Source: Tetracladium setigerum
Lineage: Eukaryota; Ascomycota; Leotiomycetes; Helotiales
DNA: 64,000 bases
Assembly (NCBI GenBank): GCA_031472005.1
Contig: PZJY01000008.1
Location: 1,736,001 to 1,800,000 of the forward strand
Reading direction: 5' to 3'
Part shown: positions 11,025-22,463 of the stretch, piece by piece
Layout of the letters: each line of letters opens with the position of its first letter
Position numbering within the stretch: position 1 is the stretch's first letter
Program-made: the position numbers and the translations under genes
The notes under the pieces: generated by a model
What the model was told of the DNA's origin: nothing
The model's database searches: none
What the model saw: the letters and a program-made list of their open reading frames with translations, nothing else

Positions 11025-13272
11025 TTTGCGGTAATGCTGTTATTGATTTTAGGTATATCGAGTTCTTCCAAGCATGTGAGTATTGCCCTGTGAAGCTTTG
11101 GGGCGAAAACAGGGTGGGAGCTCTCTCTTTATATAATTACCATCATATTAATTATCGTTTGTGACTTAGTGCTTACCATATTATTAATGGGTATATAAAA
11201 GCTCAAGATCTGCGAGTTTGTTCTGAATTGCTGAAGTAAGCAAGCAGGTCGCGACATTCAACTCAAGTATTCCTCACCGAAGCAAGCGCAGAACTCGTAC
11301 AATGCTTTTCTCATAGTTTTATATATATCTGTAACCTGTTGAAGATTCATAATCCGCCTGAAATTTCAGTTGCTCACTCTTCCGTCAAGTCTCAGAATTT
11401 GAACGACCAAATTTCAGCACACATTCCAACTAATAGTCAGAAATCTCTAATTCACTCTGAGATCTTCATTTTTACTACAAATACACAATCTGGATAAACT
11501 TCAACAGACCGACGTGTAAAAAAAGTTTAAGATCCTCTATCTGTCAAGCACCTGATAATTCTATGTGCGCCCTTCGCCTGACGGCATCGTGCATAGGTGA
11601 TCTACCTACAATATTACCAATCATTCCCATCACAAGTGGGCTATTATGAGATTTGGTTTCTACTCCAACTCAGATTTCCCAAAACAAAATTCGACAATGT
11701 CAGAATACATCACGATTTAATTGATTCTCCAAACTTGGCTGTGTGACTTTGGATGATCGAATTTCATCGTGATTGGGCGGGGCACACAGCATCGAATGAA
11801 GGTGGGGTGAGCTTCTCACCAGTCTCCCATACACAAAGTTAAACGTTTCCTCCTAACCTTTCTCCCTTTCAATACCATAGTACCCCAAACGACTCAAGAC
11901 CTTCGTTCATGCTCTATCACCCCATTATACCCATGTCAATCCAGAGATTAATTTTGCCACTCTTCGTTTCACGCTAGCACTGCATTTCCCATTGATTTAC
12001 AGTTCAACCGCGTTTAAAAACACTTCAACTCTTCAACCATTTGAGCGTAATACTCACCCCCCTCCAAAAAAAAAACTCGTTAAGATTTTTCGTTTCATTC
12101 TAAATCTGAAATTTCCTGAACGTAAAGTATGCAAAGTGTTATGCATCACAATTTGAAATTCTTTTCTCGTCTGGAAGTGAAGGATTTCTTTCAACCACCT
12201 TCTATCACATCTCTCTAATATACATCGACACAAAGAGATAACCTTATATTTCTTTGTTAGGACGAATTTGATATTAAGAGTTTCTATAGAAAACACCGAT
12301 AGATAAATATACGAAAAATTCGTCCGTCGATCTTATCAAAAACCTTCGAAGAGACATGAAAAAACAAGTTAAACTCAAAAGCATGAGCTCCGTAAAAACT
12401 ATCTCTTGAAGGAACGAAAGAAAGCAAGATCTGTATAAATACGAAAAACTTCCAAAAAACGAAGCACTAGGGAGTGTACCCAGAGCGTGCCAAGCAATAT
12501 ACCGTGAAGATTAAATAAATCAAGAACAGCTGCAACCTCAACACCAACTTTGTTTCTTTTCCAAAACATGTAAATTTTACTTTCTATCTTCATCTATCTT
12601 ACCATACCTTACTAACTCGAAAGAAAAAGAACTCGCATGTCATACTGTCCATGTATCCCCATTTCCTTTCCACTCTTCACCACATGTTACGGACATGGTT
12701 CCAGGAGTGGGCCAGGTCCCAGGAACACGTGACATCCTGAGAGGAAGGCTCCCAGGAGTAAATAATAGTCTAGGAGCTTTGTGCTTAACTCAAATTAGAT
12801 ATCTTTATCCTAGTAACTAGTCTACTACTGTCCCTGTGATCCGCTCTCTGCCGACGAATACCAACCCGACTGAGCTGTTTACTCTCGAGTAAATAGTGAC
12901 CGTTACACAAGTGTGACGACAACAATTTGATCTCAAGCTGATTCTAGATGAGTTAAATCTGTGAAACTTCTCCGGAAACCTCACGTTGAATTTTTCGGAG
13001 TGTTATTAACAGGATCACGCCTACGTCTTTCAGTGCGTTTAGTTCGGAGAATTTGTTCAATTTGTTCCCTCGAGCAAAAGGTGTTTCTATAAAAGTAGTC
13101 TTGTTGAAAGACACGCTAATTCCCAGCACGAATCGAAAATAGCCTTCTTTTGATTTCCGTCCTCCAATATTCGTTCGTCTGTCTACGAACTGTCCCCATC
13201 TCTTAGTCATAGAGCAGACGAGCAACGACGTCTCGCCAAACTCCACTTCTCAGGATCGTCTCTGATCCTCTC
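11025..13272. other. Long AT-leaning intergenic region
   Basis: About 2.2 kb without a supportable gene. ORFs of 60-97 codons have no domain, signal peptide or exon partners. A poly-A run lies near 12065-12075. No repeat boundaries are seen. Confidence 0.55.
11127..11135 (-). promoter_or_regulatory. TATA-like box for the alpha/beta hydrolase gene
   Basis: TATATAAAG on the minus strand, about 105 nt upstream of the hydrolase ATG. Confidence 0.4.
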
Positions 13273-14120
13273 TCAGAACATGTTGCACTCCACCACCTTT
13301 ACATTGCTAAACAGCTTTGGCATAACAGGATTATCGCAGTAATGATTCACCTCGCGATAGTCGCGCTTAGCGTAACAGTTTCCGATGTATCGATCATTCC
13401 AGGTGACCAACCCACCGATCCACGAGCCTTCTTGGACTTTCTCCCAATTGTTGACGTACTCTCTTGGCACACAGTTATTCACCATGTACCAGTTGTTGTT
13501 GAGCCAGAAGGGCTTGTAGCAGGCAGCAGCTTCGAAAAGCGCGTAATCATACTTGCTGTTGTCGCAGAATGGAACGCCCCACCACTTCGCATACAACTTC
13601 CACCGGCTGAGTGACGCCAGCAATTAGTAGATCTTCCATGCGAGATCAAGAGAGACCGAGATAACATACTATAAATATGCAACGGAAATACCAGGACCTC
13701 TGATAACATCCGTCCAGTCATTGAGGAAAAATTCGATGTCGCCCCAATATCCTCGTTCTGCCTTGTTGTCAATTCATATTTCAGAGCACATGAGATATCA
13801 CTTCAACTTACCGCTTAGACCAGGCGATGCCTCCTCAGCAATGCTCATATTCTTGAAGGCCGCCATCTCATATGGGGTGAAAACCTATATGATCAACAAA
13901 ATCAGCAAATAGACAGGCGACTAAACGAACTCAGAAAAATTCATCACAAACTTACATATTCACCAGTAACATTTCCATCTACATCTCTGAGAGGGATGGA
14001 TGTAGGAATCGTCTTAGGAAACGCTACGCTCGTGGCGACGGTGGAGTTGATTGCAGATGGCAATGCGGAAACGAAAGCGCAAGACGAGATGACTGCAATG
14101 AGGGAAGTGATTTTGACCAT
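13273..14120 (-). CDS. Small secreted cysteine-containing protein, candidate effector
   Basis: Secreted protein of 219 aa in four exons: 14120-13956, 13884-13812, 13757-13670 and 13606-13273. All phases close, and the donors are GTAAGT, GTAAGT and GTATGT. The signal peptide is MVKITSLIAVISSCAFVSA. The C-terminal exon carries six cysteines and is rich in Trp, Tyr and Asn (NNNWYMVNNC, GSWIGGLVTW, GNCYAKRDY), suggesting a compact fold with up to three disulfides. I recognise no family. Size, secretion, even cysteine count and a gene-poor setting fit a candidate effector or wall-associated protein, but that is inference. A TATA-like box lies about 62-70 nt upstream of the start codon. Confidence 0.75.
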
Positions 14121-16244
14121 GATGAAGGGTCGATGTTGAGAGCTTGAGGTGGATGGAGAAGTTTCAGTGGAAGGACCTCTGCTACTTATACGTCTTTGTA
14201 TCTCCTTTGGAACTTGGAAGTGTAAGTGCAGGTAAACTCAGAGAACAGCCTTCACGAGTCTCCATACCACTGCAGAAAGCTCAGTCAAGAAATGTTTTCA
14301 CTCACAATCTCTTCAAATGCTTGGGTGGGAAAAGAATCACCCACGACACTTTCAAGCAACAAGATGGGGAAATGAGTGGATGGAGCTCAACAACACCTCA
14401 ATCCTCTCACGATCAAAGTGATGCCTAAATTCATATTTTGGCATTCCATTCAACCCTTGTATGTGGAACTGATTTTGAATGCTTGATCGTGCCTTACAGC
14501 TGCACCTGCCATTTCAAAGCATTGGTCATGCCATTGTGAGTTTATCCTTTCTTTGACAGATGCAATTTGTTAGTTTGTTAAATAAACTGCCACGGAGTTC
14601 CCGATACTGTTCGAACACTGGTCAGGAACCCTTCCCTACTGGGGAACCTGGGAATGAGAGATATTATTATTCCCACTGGGGAAATATTTTGTTTGCTGCA
14701 TTTTAAATAGCGGCTATTTTGTCACCACTTGCCCCACACATTGCATTGTACTGATAGCGCTCCAATAGAATCATCAGCGGTGTGAATATCTTGCTCGAGA
14801 TTTTGGACTATCCTATATATCTCTTGGCCAACTTGTGCTTGCTCTACAGAAGCCGGCATTGGCACGGTCCGCCGATGCCGCTGTTGCAGAATTCCAAGAT
14901 CTCTAAGAGGAAGGCACACATAAATTCTGATAGAATCTTGCATATAAACCATGTCAACTGATCAGAACGTCCACTGCCAAGATGTCGTGGTGCAGTCGTG
15001 TGGTGAGTGCGTCCTTTGCCCCTTTGCCAAGTACCCAGGTAGACTGATCAGTAAGCAAGGAGAACCACATCTTTTGCACCAGGGTCCAGTTTTGTGGTAA
15101 ATTGGCTGAATAGACCAGATGTTGAAATGTTGACTATAAGAAGAGTAATAGAGCATGAAGTGTAGGTAGCTTCGTATACCATGAGCGACGAACGAGACGA
15201 AATGCAAAACCTGGAGGCTGGGAACTCGCTTAGTACAATACATCAGACAAAAGAGTTTCTTCAAGGCCTCGAGCCTATAAGCTTGTCTGCTCTACGCGAC
15301 TTGCAAGTCAGGGATATTCGAACCGAGATCTCCTCATACTTCTGATCTTGGATCGGGCTTAAAACATTAAAGCAAGATAAGGTGGGTGGGTGATCCCGTG
15401 GTCCTGCGCAGTGACCGTTGTGCTGGCCGCCGAAGTGCCAAGAGCAGTACCAAAGAAGTCCAGTATCAACATGCACGAGAACCAAACTGTTAAGCACATC
15501 GACCGGCTCCGAGTAGTCCGAGTCTGAAATGAAAGCGGAGTTTTGAATATCAAGCGACAAAGATCTAGACCACGAGGAGGTGAATGTACTAACTGTTTTC
15601 TCCCCTTTGCGCATCTCATCTTGACGTCGAGTTATGAAGGTAAACATAGAGGGGAAGTTTCCTAGGTGTATCCTGTGTATCACAGTTGCTTGTATTTGAG
15701 AGTAGACCTTCTTTAAGTAAAGCTTGTACGTTCTTAGACTCTGGCATTTCGCCTTGCTTCAACCACTGTTGAGACCTGGTAGGCGTGGGGAAGACGAGGT
15801 CTAGGTGGTTCTCGGATCACCCGCCGGTCCCTCTCCGGAGGCATTCCGAAGCTAGAGAGGAAAGCTTTGAAGAGCCGAGGTGTACGAAAGTATGGAGAAT
15901 TCCCACAATACCTCATGACAATCAAAATATGATGAAATCGCAGAAGGAAGTCAAGAATTATATCTGTGAATAATTCCATACTACATGACCTAAACATAAA
16001 GATAGCGCTCTTGCATAGCGTACGCAGAGACGCATCACCGGACGACCCTTGCTGCAGTAGCAGCTGCAAACTCACTCCCTTAACAGAGCCCCACATACAA
16101 GGAAAATCTGTGGATCCTTATAAGAACCTACCAAGACAAGTACCTATAACGTTTCCGAATCAAGAGTCTGCGAACTAAGGTGAAATAAGGAAAAGAATAG
16201 GAAATTTCCGTAGAACTTGGCCAATATCCCCACTAATTGTCCAA
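14121..16244. other. Gene-poor region with unassigned ORF fragments
   Basis: About 2.1 kb. Minus-strand ORFs at 14722-14952 (76 codons) and 15734-16096 (120 codons; contains LQLLLQQGSS, faintly like an ankyrin helix) might be relics or exons, but no start, splice sites or continuous model could be found. They are left unannotated. Confidence 0.45.
14182..14190 (-). promoter_or_regulatory. TATA-like box for the small secreted protein gene
   Basis: TATAAGTAG on the minus strand, 62-70 nt upstream of the ATG at 14120. Confidence 0.35.
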
Positions 16245-17138
16245 TTACTCAAAAACTTCAGTTTCCCCTTGTCTGAAACTATCAGAAATAATTGGCGCTA
16301 ACATAAAGTCTGAATTCATCCACTCGTCCCAGTCAGTCACATGATACATCTTAATAAATTCGAATGGGTTATAGGCATAGGTATCGTCGAAGTCTAGCGT
16401 GCTGAGAATTTGAGAGTTAAGAGTTTCCGAGGTTATATTAGTGTGATATATAAGGACTTCGGCGAAGTGTTGAAGATTTCCGAAGGCGTAATTGTCGCTA
16501 AAGATTCCACGGCAGGCATTACCAGGACTGGGTGGGCAGAAGCAGGGCTGAAAGAAGTGCCCGTGAGAATCTGGCGGGAGGATTGGTTGGTGAAGGTCCG
16601 AGGCCGTGGTGGAAGAGCAGTTCAAGGACCGGGAGAGTGGGGGGAGGGGTAGACTGGAAGGATGTATTGAAAAGCTGACAGTGTCCTCTGTGAGAATCTA
16701 ACAGTCTGTAGCATGAATTTTGAAGGACTGGGAGAGGAGTTTGTGACAACTTATCACCTTAGCGAAATGGTGCCTTCGGTCGCTTCTGGCTTTGCTGTCA
16801 AGAACTTCCTGACATTGTCGGAGTGAAGATTCAATACTCTGAAGGGGTTTCAAATTAATGTGAAGAGTTGCTAGAGCGGACGCTAGTTCCTCGTCTTCAG
16901 TCAGGTCCATGAAAAATTGTCTGGGAATAGCAATTTGGACAGACGAGGATGCCAGGATCTCTGAGGGCAGTGGTAGTATTGAGAAAAATCGAGCGAAATC
17001 GGCCATTTCCTCCGTCGAGAGATCAGAGGTGTTTAGAAGCTCAACAGGTATACTAGAGCGGTTTGAAATAAACCTCGTTGGCCTATCCTCGCTAACATCG
17101 AAGATATAGAGCTTGAGGAATGATCTAAGGGAAGCATT
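16245..17138 (-). CDS. Hypothetical protein, tentative three-exon model
   Basis: Unrecognised. A phase-consistent model joins 17138-16758, 16674-16523 and 16401-16245 and gives about 229 aa. Donors are GTGATAAG and GTAATG, and both acceptors end in CAG. The first exon encodes a Ser-rich start, then a helical segment (EDEELASALATLHINLKPLQ). The second contains VLELLFHHGLGPSPTN, which resembles an ankyrin-repeat helix-turn but is not enough to assign the fold. The third is acidic and aromatic-rich (TYAYNPFEFIKMYHVTDWDE). There is no signal peptide or membrane segment. Further exons, or decay into a pseudogene, are possible. Confidence 0.35.
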
Positions 17139-18330
17139 TTCTTAAAGCGGGAATTCTGAACGAGAGTGATTGTGGAAAATGTCGGTTTCCAGCTGGTAAT
17201 TCTGAAGATTCGGTAAGGTTTGCGGAGAATAACAGTTGTAGATGAGAGAAGAAGTAGTGGGCGATTCGCTCAGCAATATATCTTCCCCCGATGTTCTATA
17301 TAATGCACAAAGTTTCACCGGCATGTATTGGGCGCTGTTGCCTTGCTGCTATCCCTCTCCAATAGCCAATCCCGGCATACTTCTTTCTCCCTATTGCAGC
17401 TGATGCAACTAGCGCTTCACTAATCACCAAAAAGAGCCAGTAGAATAGAATCTGTCTCCAGAAACAATGGAATTCGATCTTCGATCGCGAGCACACACGG
17501 CAGACCCCCGGGGAGTTGGAGAATTGTGACGAGTCAGTCTTAATAAGGGGAAACGTATAATTGCCGCTTCCGTAGACGCTGGGTATATAAAATCTGCCTT
17601 AGAGACTCCAGGCAGGTAAAGATACTCCTCTCCCTAAGGTGCATATTTTCTTATTACGGGCCTGACTGCCAGCATAGAGCTATCCTTCGCACCCCGTCGT
17701 TAGTGCAGCCCTGGCATAGTGACAATCCCTCTTCGTAGTTCTCTTTATAGCGCATCTATTTCCAATAGTCGCGGTTGGTGCAGGATCTCTTTCTCGACTA
17801 GTTCTGTGATCGTTGGCTAGCTATGAGCAGGTGCGAGTCGAAGGACGTCCAGGTGTATCGCCTCGCTGTTCGCGATATAGCTAGGGGTTTGCGGCGCGGC
17901 TACAGACAAAATAGACAGTACCTATATAATGTTGTTAGTTATAGGCTAGGCATATAGTGACGGACATTTAGTAAAGTACAGCCATTTCTTCAATAAGAGG
18001 CCACAAAACTATTGTTCTTTGGTAGGGCGCACCTAGGCGAAGAGCCTATGTCTCTAGGAAGGAAGGACTAACATTGAGGTGCTTATAGTACTTGCTATAC
18101 ATGGGGTGGAAATGCAGAGGTGAACAATCGCATAGTTGAAAGTCGGAATCGACACTTATACCTTCTAGGTTAGCTCGGATAAGCCATGTACAAATTGAAG
18201 TTAATTTTAAACAGAAAGTCCCAAAGAACATATATAAACCTAGTGATTGTCACTGCATTTTTCTACTACTATATACATGGATTGTAGGCATGCACACACA
18301 GCGGCTCTGTGAGGGCGGCGGCCGCGCTAT

Positions 18331-18421
18331 CACGTGATGACACGTGTCGAGGTTTGGTCTGACAAATTACGTGAGCTTATACAGGTCAAAAGATCAAATT
18401 TTAAACGTATCCTCACGTGAG
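18331..18421. promoter_or_regulatory. Cluster of three CACGTG palindromes
   Basis: CACGTG occurs at 18331-18336, 18341-18346 and 18414-18419 (the last within CTCACGTGAG). CACGTG is the core site of fungal bHLH regulators. No gene start is close; the nearest downstream minus-strand start is about 1.2 kb away, so a regulatory role is uncertain. Confidence 0.3.
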
Positions 18422-18586
18422 AACGCGCTATAAGATAAGTGCTATCACGCAACGGAAAGCCACAGGCCCTGGTTTTCCTAACCAAAACAAGCTCACGCGG
18501 CACAGAAATCACAAAGCGTGACTAGTGCCTAGGTACCTCAGGCTTGTCTGGGCCACAAACTCTCAGGTAATAGAAAGATAGTGGAA

Positions 18587-18610
18587 TTGTATACAGAGTT
18601 GTATACAGAG
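18587..18610. repeat. Perfect 2 x 12 bp direct repeat
   Basis: The unit TTGTATACAGAG occurs twice head to tail. Confidence 0.85.
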
Positions 18611-19785
18611 TAGAAGGTGTACCTTTGGCAGTAGCGGTATTTAGCGGCCAAGAACAAGAATCAAGAATCAAGTACTCTAATTAGAGAGTCGAGAACTAGG
18701 GAAGGGGAAAAGCAGCGAGTTGAAATCTGAGTTCCGAGATCCCGGACCCTAATCACGTAGTCTGGGATCTGATTCTCCCGCACAATAGATTGAGGAGAAT
18801 TAGGCATCCCGTCCGCTCTACTATACATAAGCTTTAGATCGGTATATTAATAGTTGGGTGGGTGACCATCAGCGAATCCCTGCTGTTGTATGTTTTTTGG
18901 CTATTTTTTGAAAAGTTGAGTCGTGTTTTTGCTGGTGGGGTTTTGTGGAATAAAGAGGATGGGAGGGGAATGAACGAGAGCGTCAATTCGCGAGTTTGTA
19001 CTTGATGCTTTGCAAGGGAACATATTAGAAATGAGTATTTCTTTTTCAAAATTGATTATGAGGACGTGCGCGTTGAGTATAATGTTGTAGTTGTTAATGT
19101 AGAATGCATCCCTGGTTACCTACTTTTCGGCCTAAAAAAGTTCCATTCACATTCACAAACAAAACAACAAGTTAGAATTTTCTTATTTTATGCACTTGCT
19201 CGTAGAGACTGGTGTCAAAGACTATCTTGGAAGACTGTCTCTCCTTGTGTGGTGGGATGAAGAAGTGTTGGTATTAACGTGACTTGAGCTAGTGTCTTTC
19301 GTCCCGCAGGTGGGAGTGATACACGAGGCTACTTTTCTAGAACTAATAGAAAGCCTGCAATCCAGGGATTGAATACTTTGCGATTTGAATCTTCGAAGGA
19401 TTGAAATTTACTGAGGCATACTTTTGGGGTTGGAGGGATATGTCCGTCTGATATGGTAACCAACAACTGTAGGTGATTGAGATGAAAGAAGGAATTGATA
19501 TGGTCTCACCTCGAGAAGACGAAGAATTATTGGGTAGCTATCAAACGTTTTGCGTTTTGAATGGAAGATGATATTTCAAATGACTTTTTATACGCACATG
19601 CCCGAATCTGTCTCACCAGAGAATTGTTCAACACCATCATCGCCCCGCCTGCTCATCGAAACCCCCAACCCGAATGCGTAAATCGCTCTTTGTTCTTCCA
19701 CACTTAAACATCACAGTTTCCAAATATCACTCATACCTGGTATCCCATAAACGGAACACCCCTTTCACACCCGCCTCTCACATGT

Positions 19786-21395
19786 TTAAGCCTGCCACTC
19801 CTCAGTCGCCAAAGAGGAGAGAGGAGTACCATAACCACCAGTCTGAATAATAATAGACTCAAACGGAAGACCAACTTTATGGCGACGGACATGATCAATA
19901 AGAGATGGCTTTCCCGAGCCATTTGGTCCCGGGCCGATGGTGATTTCATTGTAATCGACGAATTCAGATTGGGTCGTTTCCGAGTGGATCCTTAGGTTTG
20001 TTAAGTTTTTGAATGTGGCGATGATTTCGACGAAGGCCAATTTCTTTCGGGGTTTGTTAGCTTGGGTTTTATTACAAGAATAAATTCGGTGTGCGTCGGT
20101 TCGGCGTTTGGAGTATAAGGACTTACATCACAAGTTCTCGTATCCAAATCTAAACTCAAGTGTCTCAATTTCGGACAGAATTTTTGTAGATTTGCGAGGT
20201 CTGCGAGTGAGAGTGTTGGACATATACCCGCGTTCTGTCCGAATCCAGTCCAATCATGGATTGAGAGAACTCGTAACTGTGTCCATTGCTTCATCAAGGA
20301 GCTGATGTCGAGTTGTGGGACAGAGCACCTAATTTCAATTGTAGTCAGACTGGGGGCACTGGAGATGAAGTGTTGAAGCTGGGAGGCTAGACCATGGCTA
20401 GCGGGACTGTGGTAACTGCGTATTACTTTGAGCTCCTTTAAATTTCGTAGTGCATCCCGTGAGAGCGATTGAAAGAACTCCACGTTCCTGTCGGTGACCA
20501 CGTTGAGCGACCTCAATCGTGAGAAATCCCAGATGCGTTCCACTTCCTCTCTACTGTAAGTCCAATCACATTTAACGAGACTGAGCTTCCGAAGAGGGGG
20601 TAGCTTTTGATCAAGCAGAAAGTTAGTGGTCATCCCATGTAACTCGAGTGATTGTAGTTTGGGCAATTCGGCGGCAAGTTCTTGGAGAGATTCCCAGTTT
20701 TGGTTTCCCCCGGATCTGAATGTTGAGATAGAAACAACATTTTCAAAAGGAAAATCTGGCATCTGAGATACAGGGTGTATATCCCGATTCCATGAATACT
20801 CTCGAAGATAAAGTTCCGCCTCGGGCCAATGATGTCGAATCATGCACCCGATTTCTGAAGGAACATGTATGTCGTCCATATCACTAATATGCGTGCTTCT
20901 AGACCACCTACCGAATATTAGATAGCCACAGCGAACGAGGAATTATATGACAACAAACGTGACGCTTTCGATGTAAACGCAACGGGATAGTATTGTAGCC
21001 ACCAGCTGAATGTTGTCCAGCGGCCAACTGAATATGAGATTTCGAGTGTATTTGTGGACATTGTCCCAGAATCGTTGAGTGTGCTGATCTTGAGGGAGGT
21101 CAAACAGATTCTGCTTAACAGCTAGTGTTCGGTGCCTGAATGGCAGAACGGCTGCATGGAGACAATGAGAGACTAGGCAAAGATTGTTCAAGGGGTGTTG
21201 AAAAGTGTCAGAGAAGGGTGTATCGGCATATGTGAGATACACCTGGTTAGAGTCAGTACTTGAATTGTGTGCGAAGATCAGGGGAGCTGTGGGACGCACT
21301 TGCTCAGCAATCAGCCAAAGAATATCAGATCCTAATGTCTCGAGAGCCGGTGCTCCTGAGCGCGAAACAGAGTTGGAATTCTCTTCGCTGTCCAT
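19786..21395 (-). CDS. F-box/LRR-like protein
   Basis: Probable SCF ubiquitin-ligase substrate adaptor of 483 aa. The model joins 21395-20959, 20883-20127 and 20126-excluded 20043-19786, with introns at 20958-20884 (75 nt) and 20126-20044 (83 nt, GTAAGT...CGAAAG with GCTAAC branch site). The N-terminus has an F-box-like segment (LETLGSDILWLIAEQV ... LCLVSHCLHAAVLPF). The rest carries irregular leucine-rich strands typical of fungal F-box proteins (LPKLQSLELHGM, LPPLRKLSLVKC, LRNLKELKVIRS, LRHLSLDLD). The first intron is doubtful: it is a multiple of three, has a GTTTGT donor, and holds a TAA in the same frame as both flanking exons. If it is not spliced, the gene is cut by one nonsense codon. 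Confidence 0.72.
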
Positions 21396-22463
21396 GATGT
21401 GAAAATGCTAGTGTTGAAATAGGAGGCTCAAATATGCTCTTTGGTGGCTTCAAGGGAACAAAACTCAGGTGTCGAACTTTATATCATATATCAGGCAACC
21501 TTGCTTCCTACCTACAGTACCCAAGGCCGGATGATTACGAAAGTGCAGTCGGTACGTAACCTCATGCCAACCAACGTTCAGCCTGCCAATCTGCCCTGGT
21601 CCAAGAGTTTCAGGATGTCAACACAGGCTTCGCTTCGCGCTTCGCGTAGAGATTTTTTCTCAGCCAGCTATCCGACAATTAGCCTGTAGTGACGGACCAT
21701 ATAAAACTCGTGTGCAGAGCTTCTAGAAGGACGGTCCATGATCTGAAAAGATCACTGGCCTTATCCGCTCCGCGATTCTTGTGCTTCCTCATCTTCACCA
21801 TCCCTCGATCACCGATGGCCGGCTACAGGCTTTTCATGTTGTGTAACAGCGGCGCATGACGATGTAATGTGTACCGTGACAGGCCAGCGCATCCTCCATT
21901 CTGTAGAGTGGGGGATCAGTCGGGAATACTCGTCGTGAAGAATTGCGGTAAGGTTACTGTACATGTAATAGTACAGTCATACGGAGTATAATGTAGTACA
22001 GTCACTCATTCATTGCGATATAAACGGCGTCCATTCATTTATGGGGCAGCAACGTCAACAAGGACCGACTTTCACTTCGACTGAGATATGAATAGCAACG
22101 ACGCGCAATAATAGGGGAGAAGCCAACGTCTCCAAGAACCTCCAAGAACCTCCACTACTCTCCACATCCAAGTGGCTGTAGCCACAACAGTCCGAGAGTC
22201 GAGATCCATGCGCCACTAGCCGAAGGGCCGATCTGTTCCAGGCTCTCGGGAGCAAAACCGAACAAGAAGAATTCTTGGATCACCTTTGGAGGAGCAAAAA
22301 AAACAACAACATCATCATCAATTCTCACCAACGCCCTCGCCCTCTCCCTCTCGCTTCGATCATCTCACCTGGGTCGTAGCATGTTTCTATCTTGAACCGA
22401 CAAACACCCTTTGCGACCCCCACAACTGCGAACTCTCCTTGTCGTCAGCGGCACATCACAATA
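21396..22463. other. Divergent intergenic region
   Basis: Shared upstream region of the F-box gene (minus) and the disordered protein gene (plus). Contains a 2 x 10 bp direct repeat (TCCAAGAACC) at 22131-22150. No gene seen. Confidence 0.55.

Larger units (their letters stand above)
17139..19785. other. Gene-poor region
   Basis: About 2.6 kb with only short ORFs and no domain. It contains a 2 x 12 bp direct repeat at 18587-18610 and a group of CACGTG palindromes at 18331-18421, listed separately. Confidence 0.5.

Noticed and set aside
15310..15335. tRNA B-box-like GGTTCGAATATCC on the minus strand
   Set aside because: The T-arm does not pair and no A-box or acceptor stem was found.
15261..15683. 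140-codon minus ORF and overlapping 86-codon ORF
   Set aside because: No family signature; two competing frames of similar quality suggest neither is coding.
15734..16096. Ankyrin-like minus ORF (LQLLLQQGSS)
   Set aside because: Only one weak helix resembles an ankyrin repeat; no start or splice model joins it to the 16245-17138 gene.
17142..17496. Two short minus ORFs upstream of the tentative 16245-17138 gene
   Set aside because: Could be extra 5' exons, but no donor/acceptor pair gave a continuous frame.
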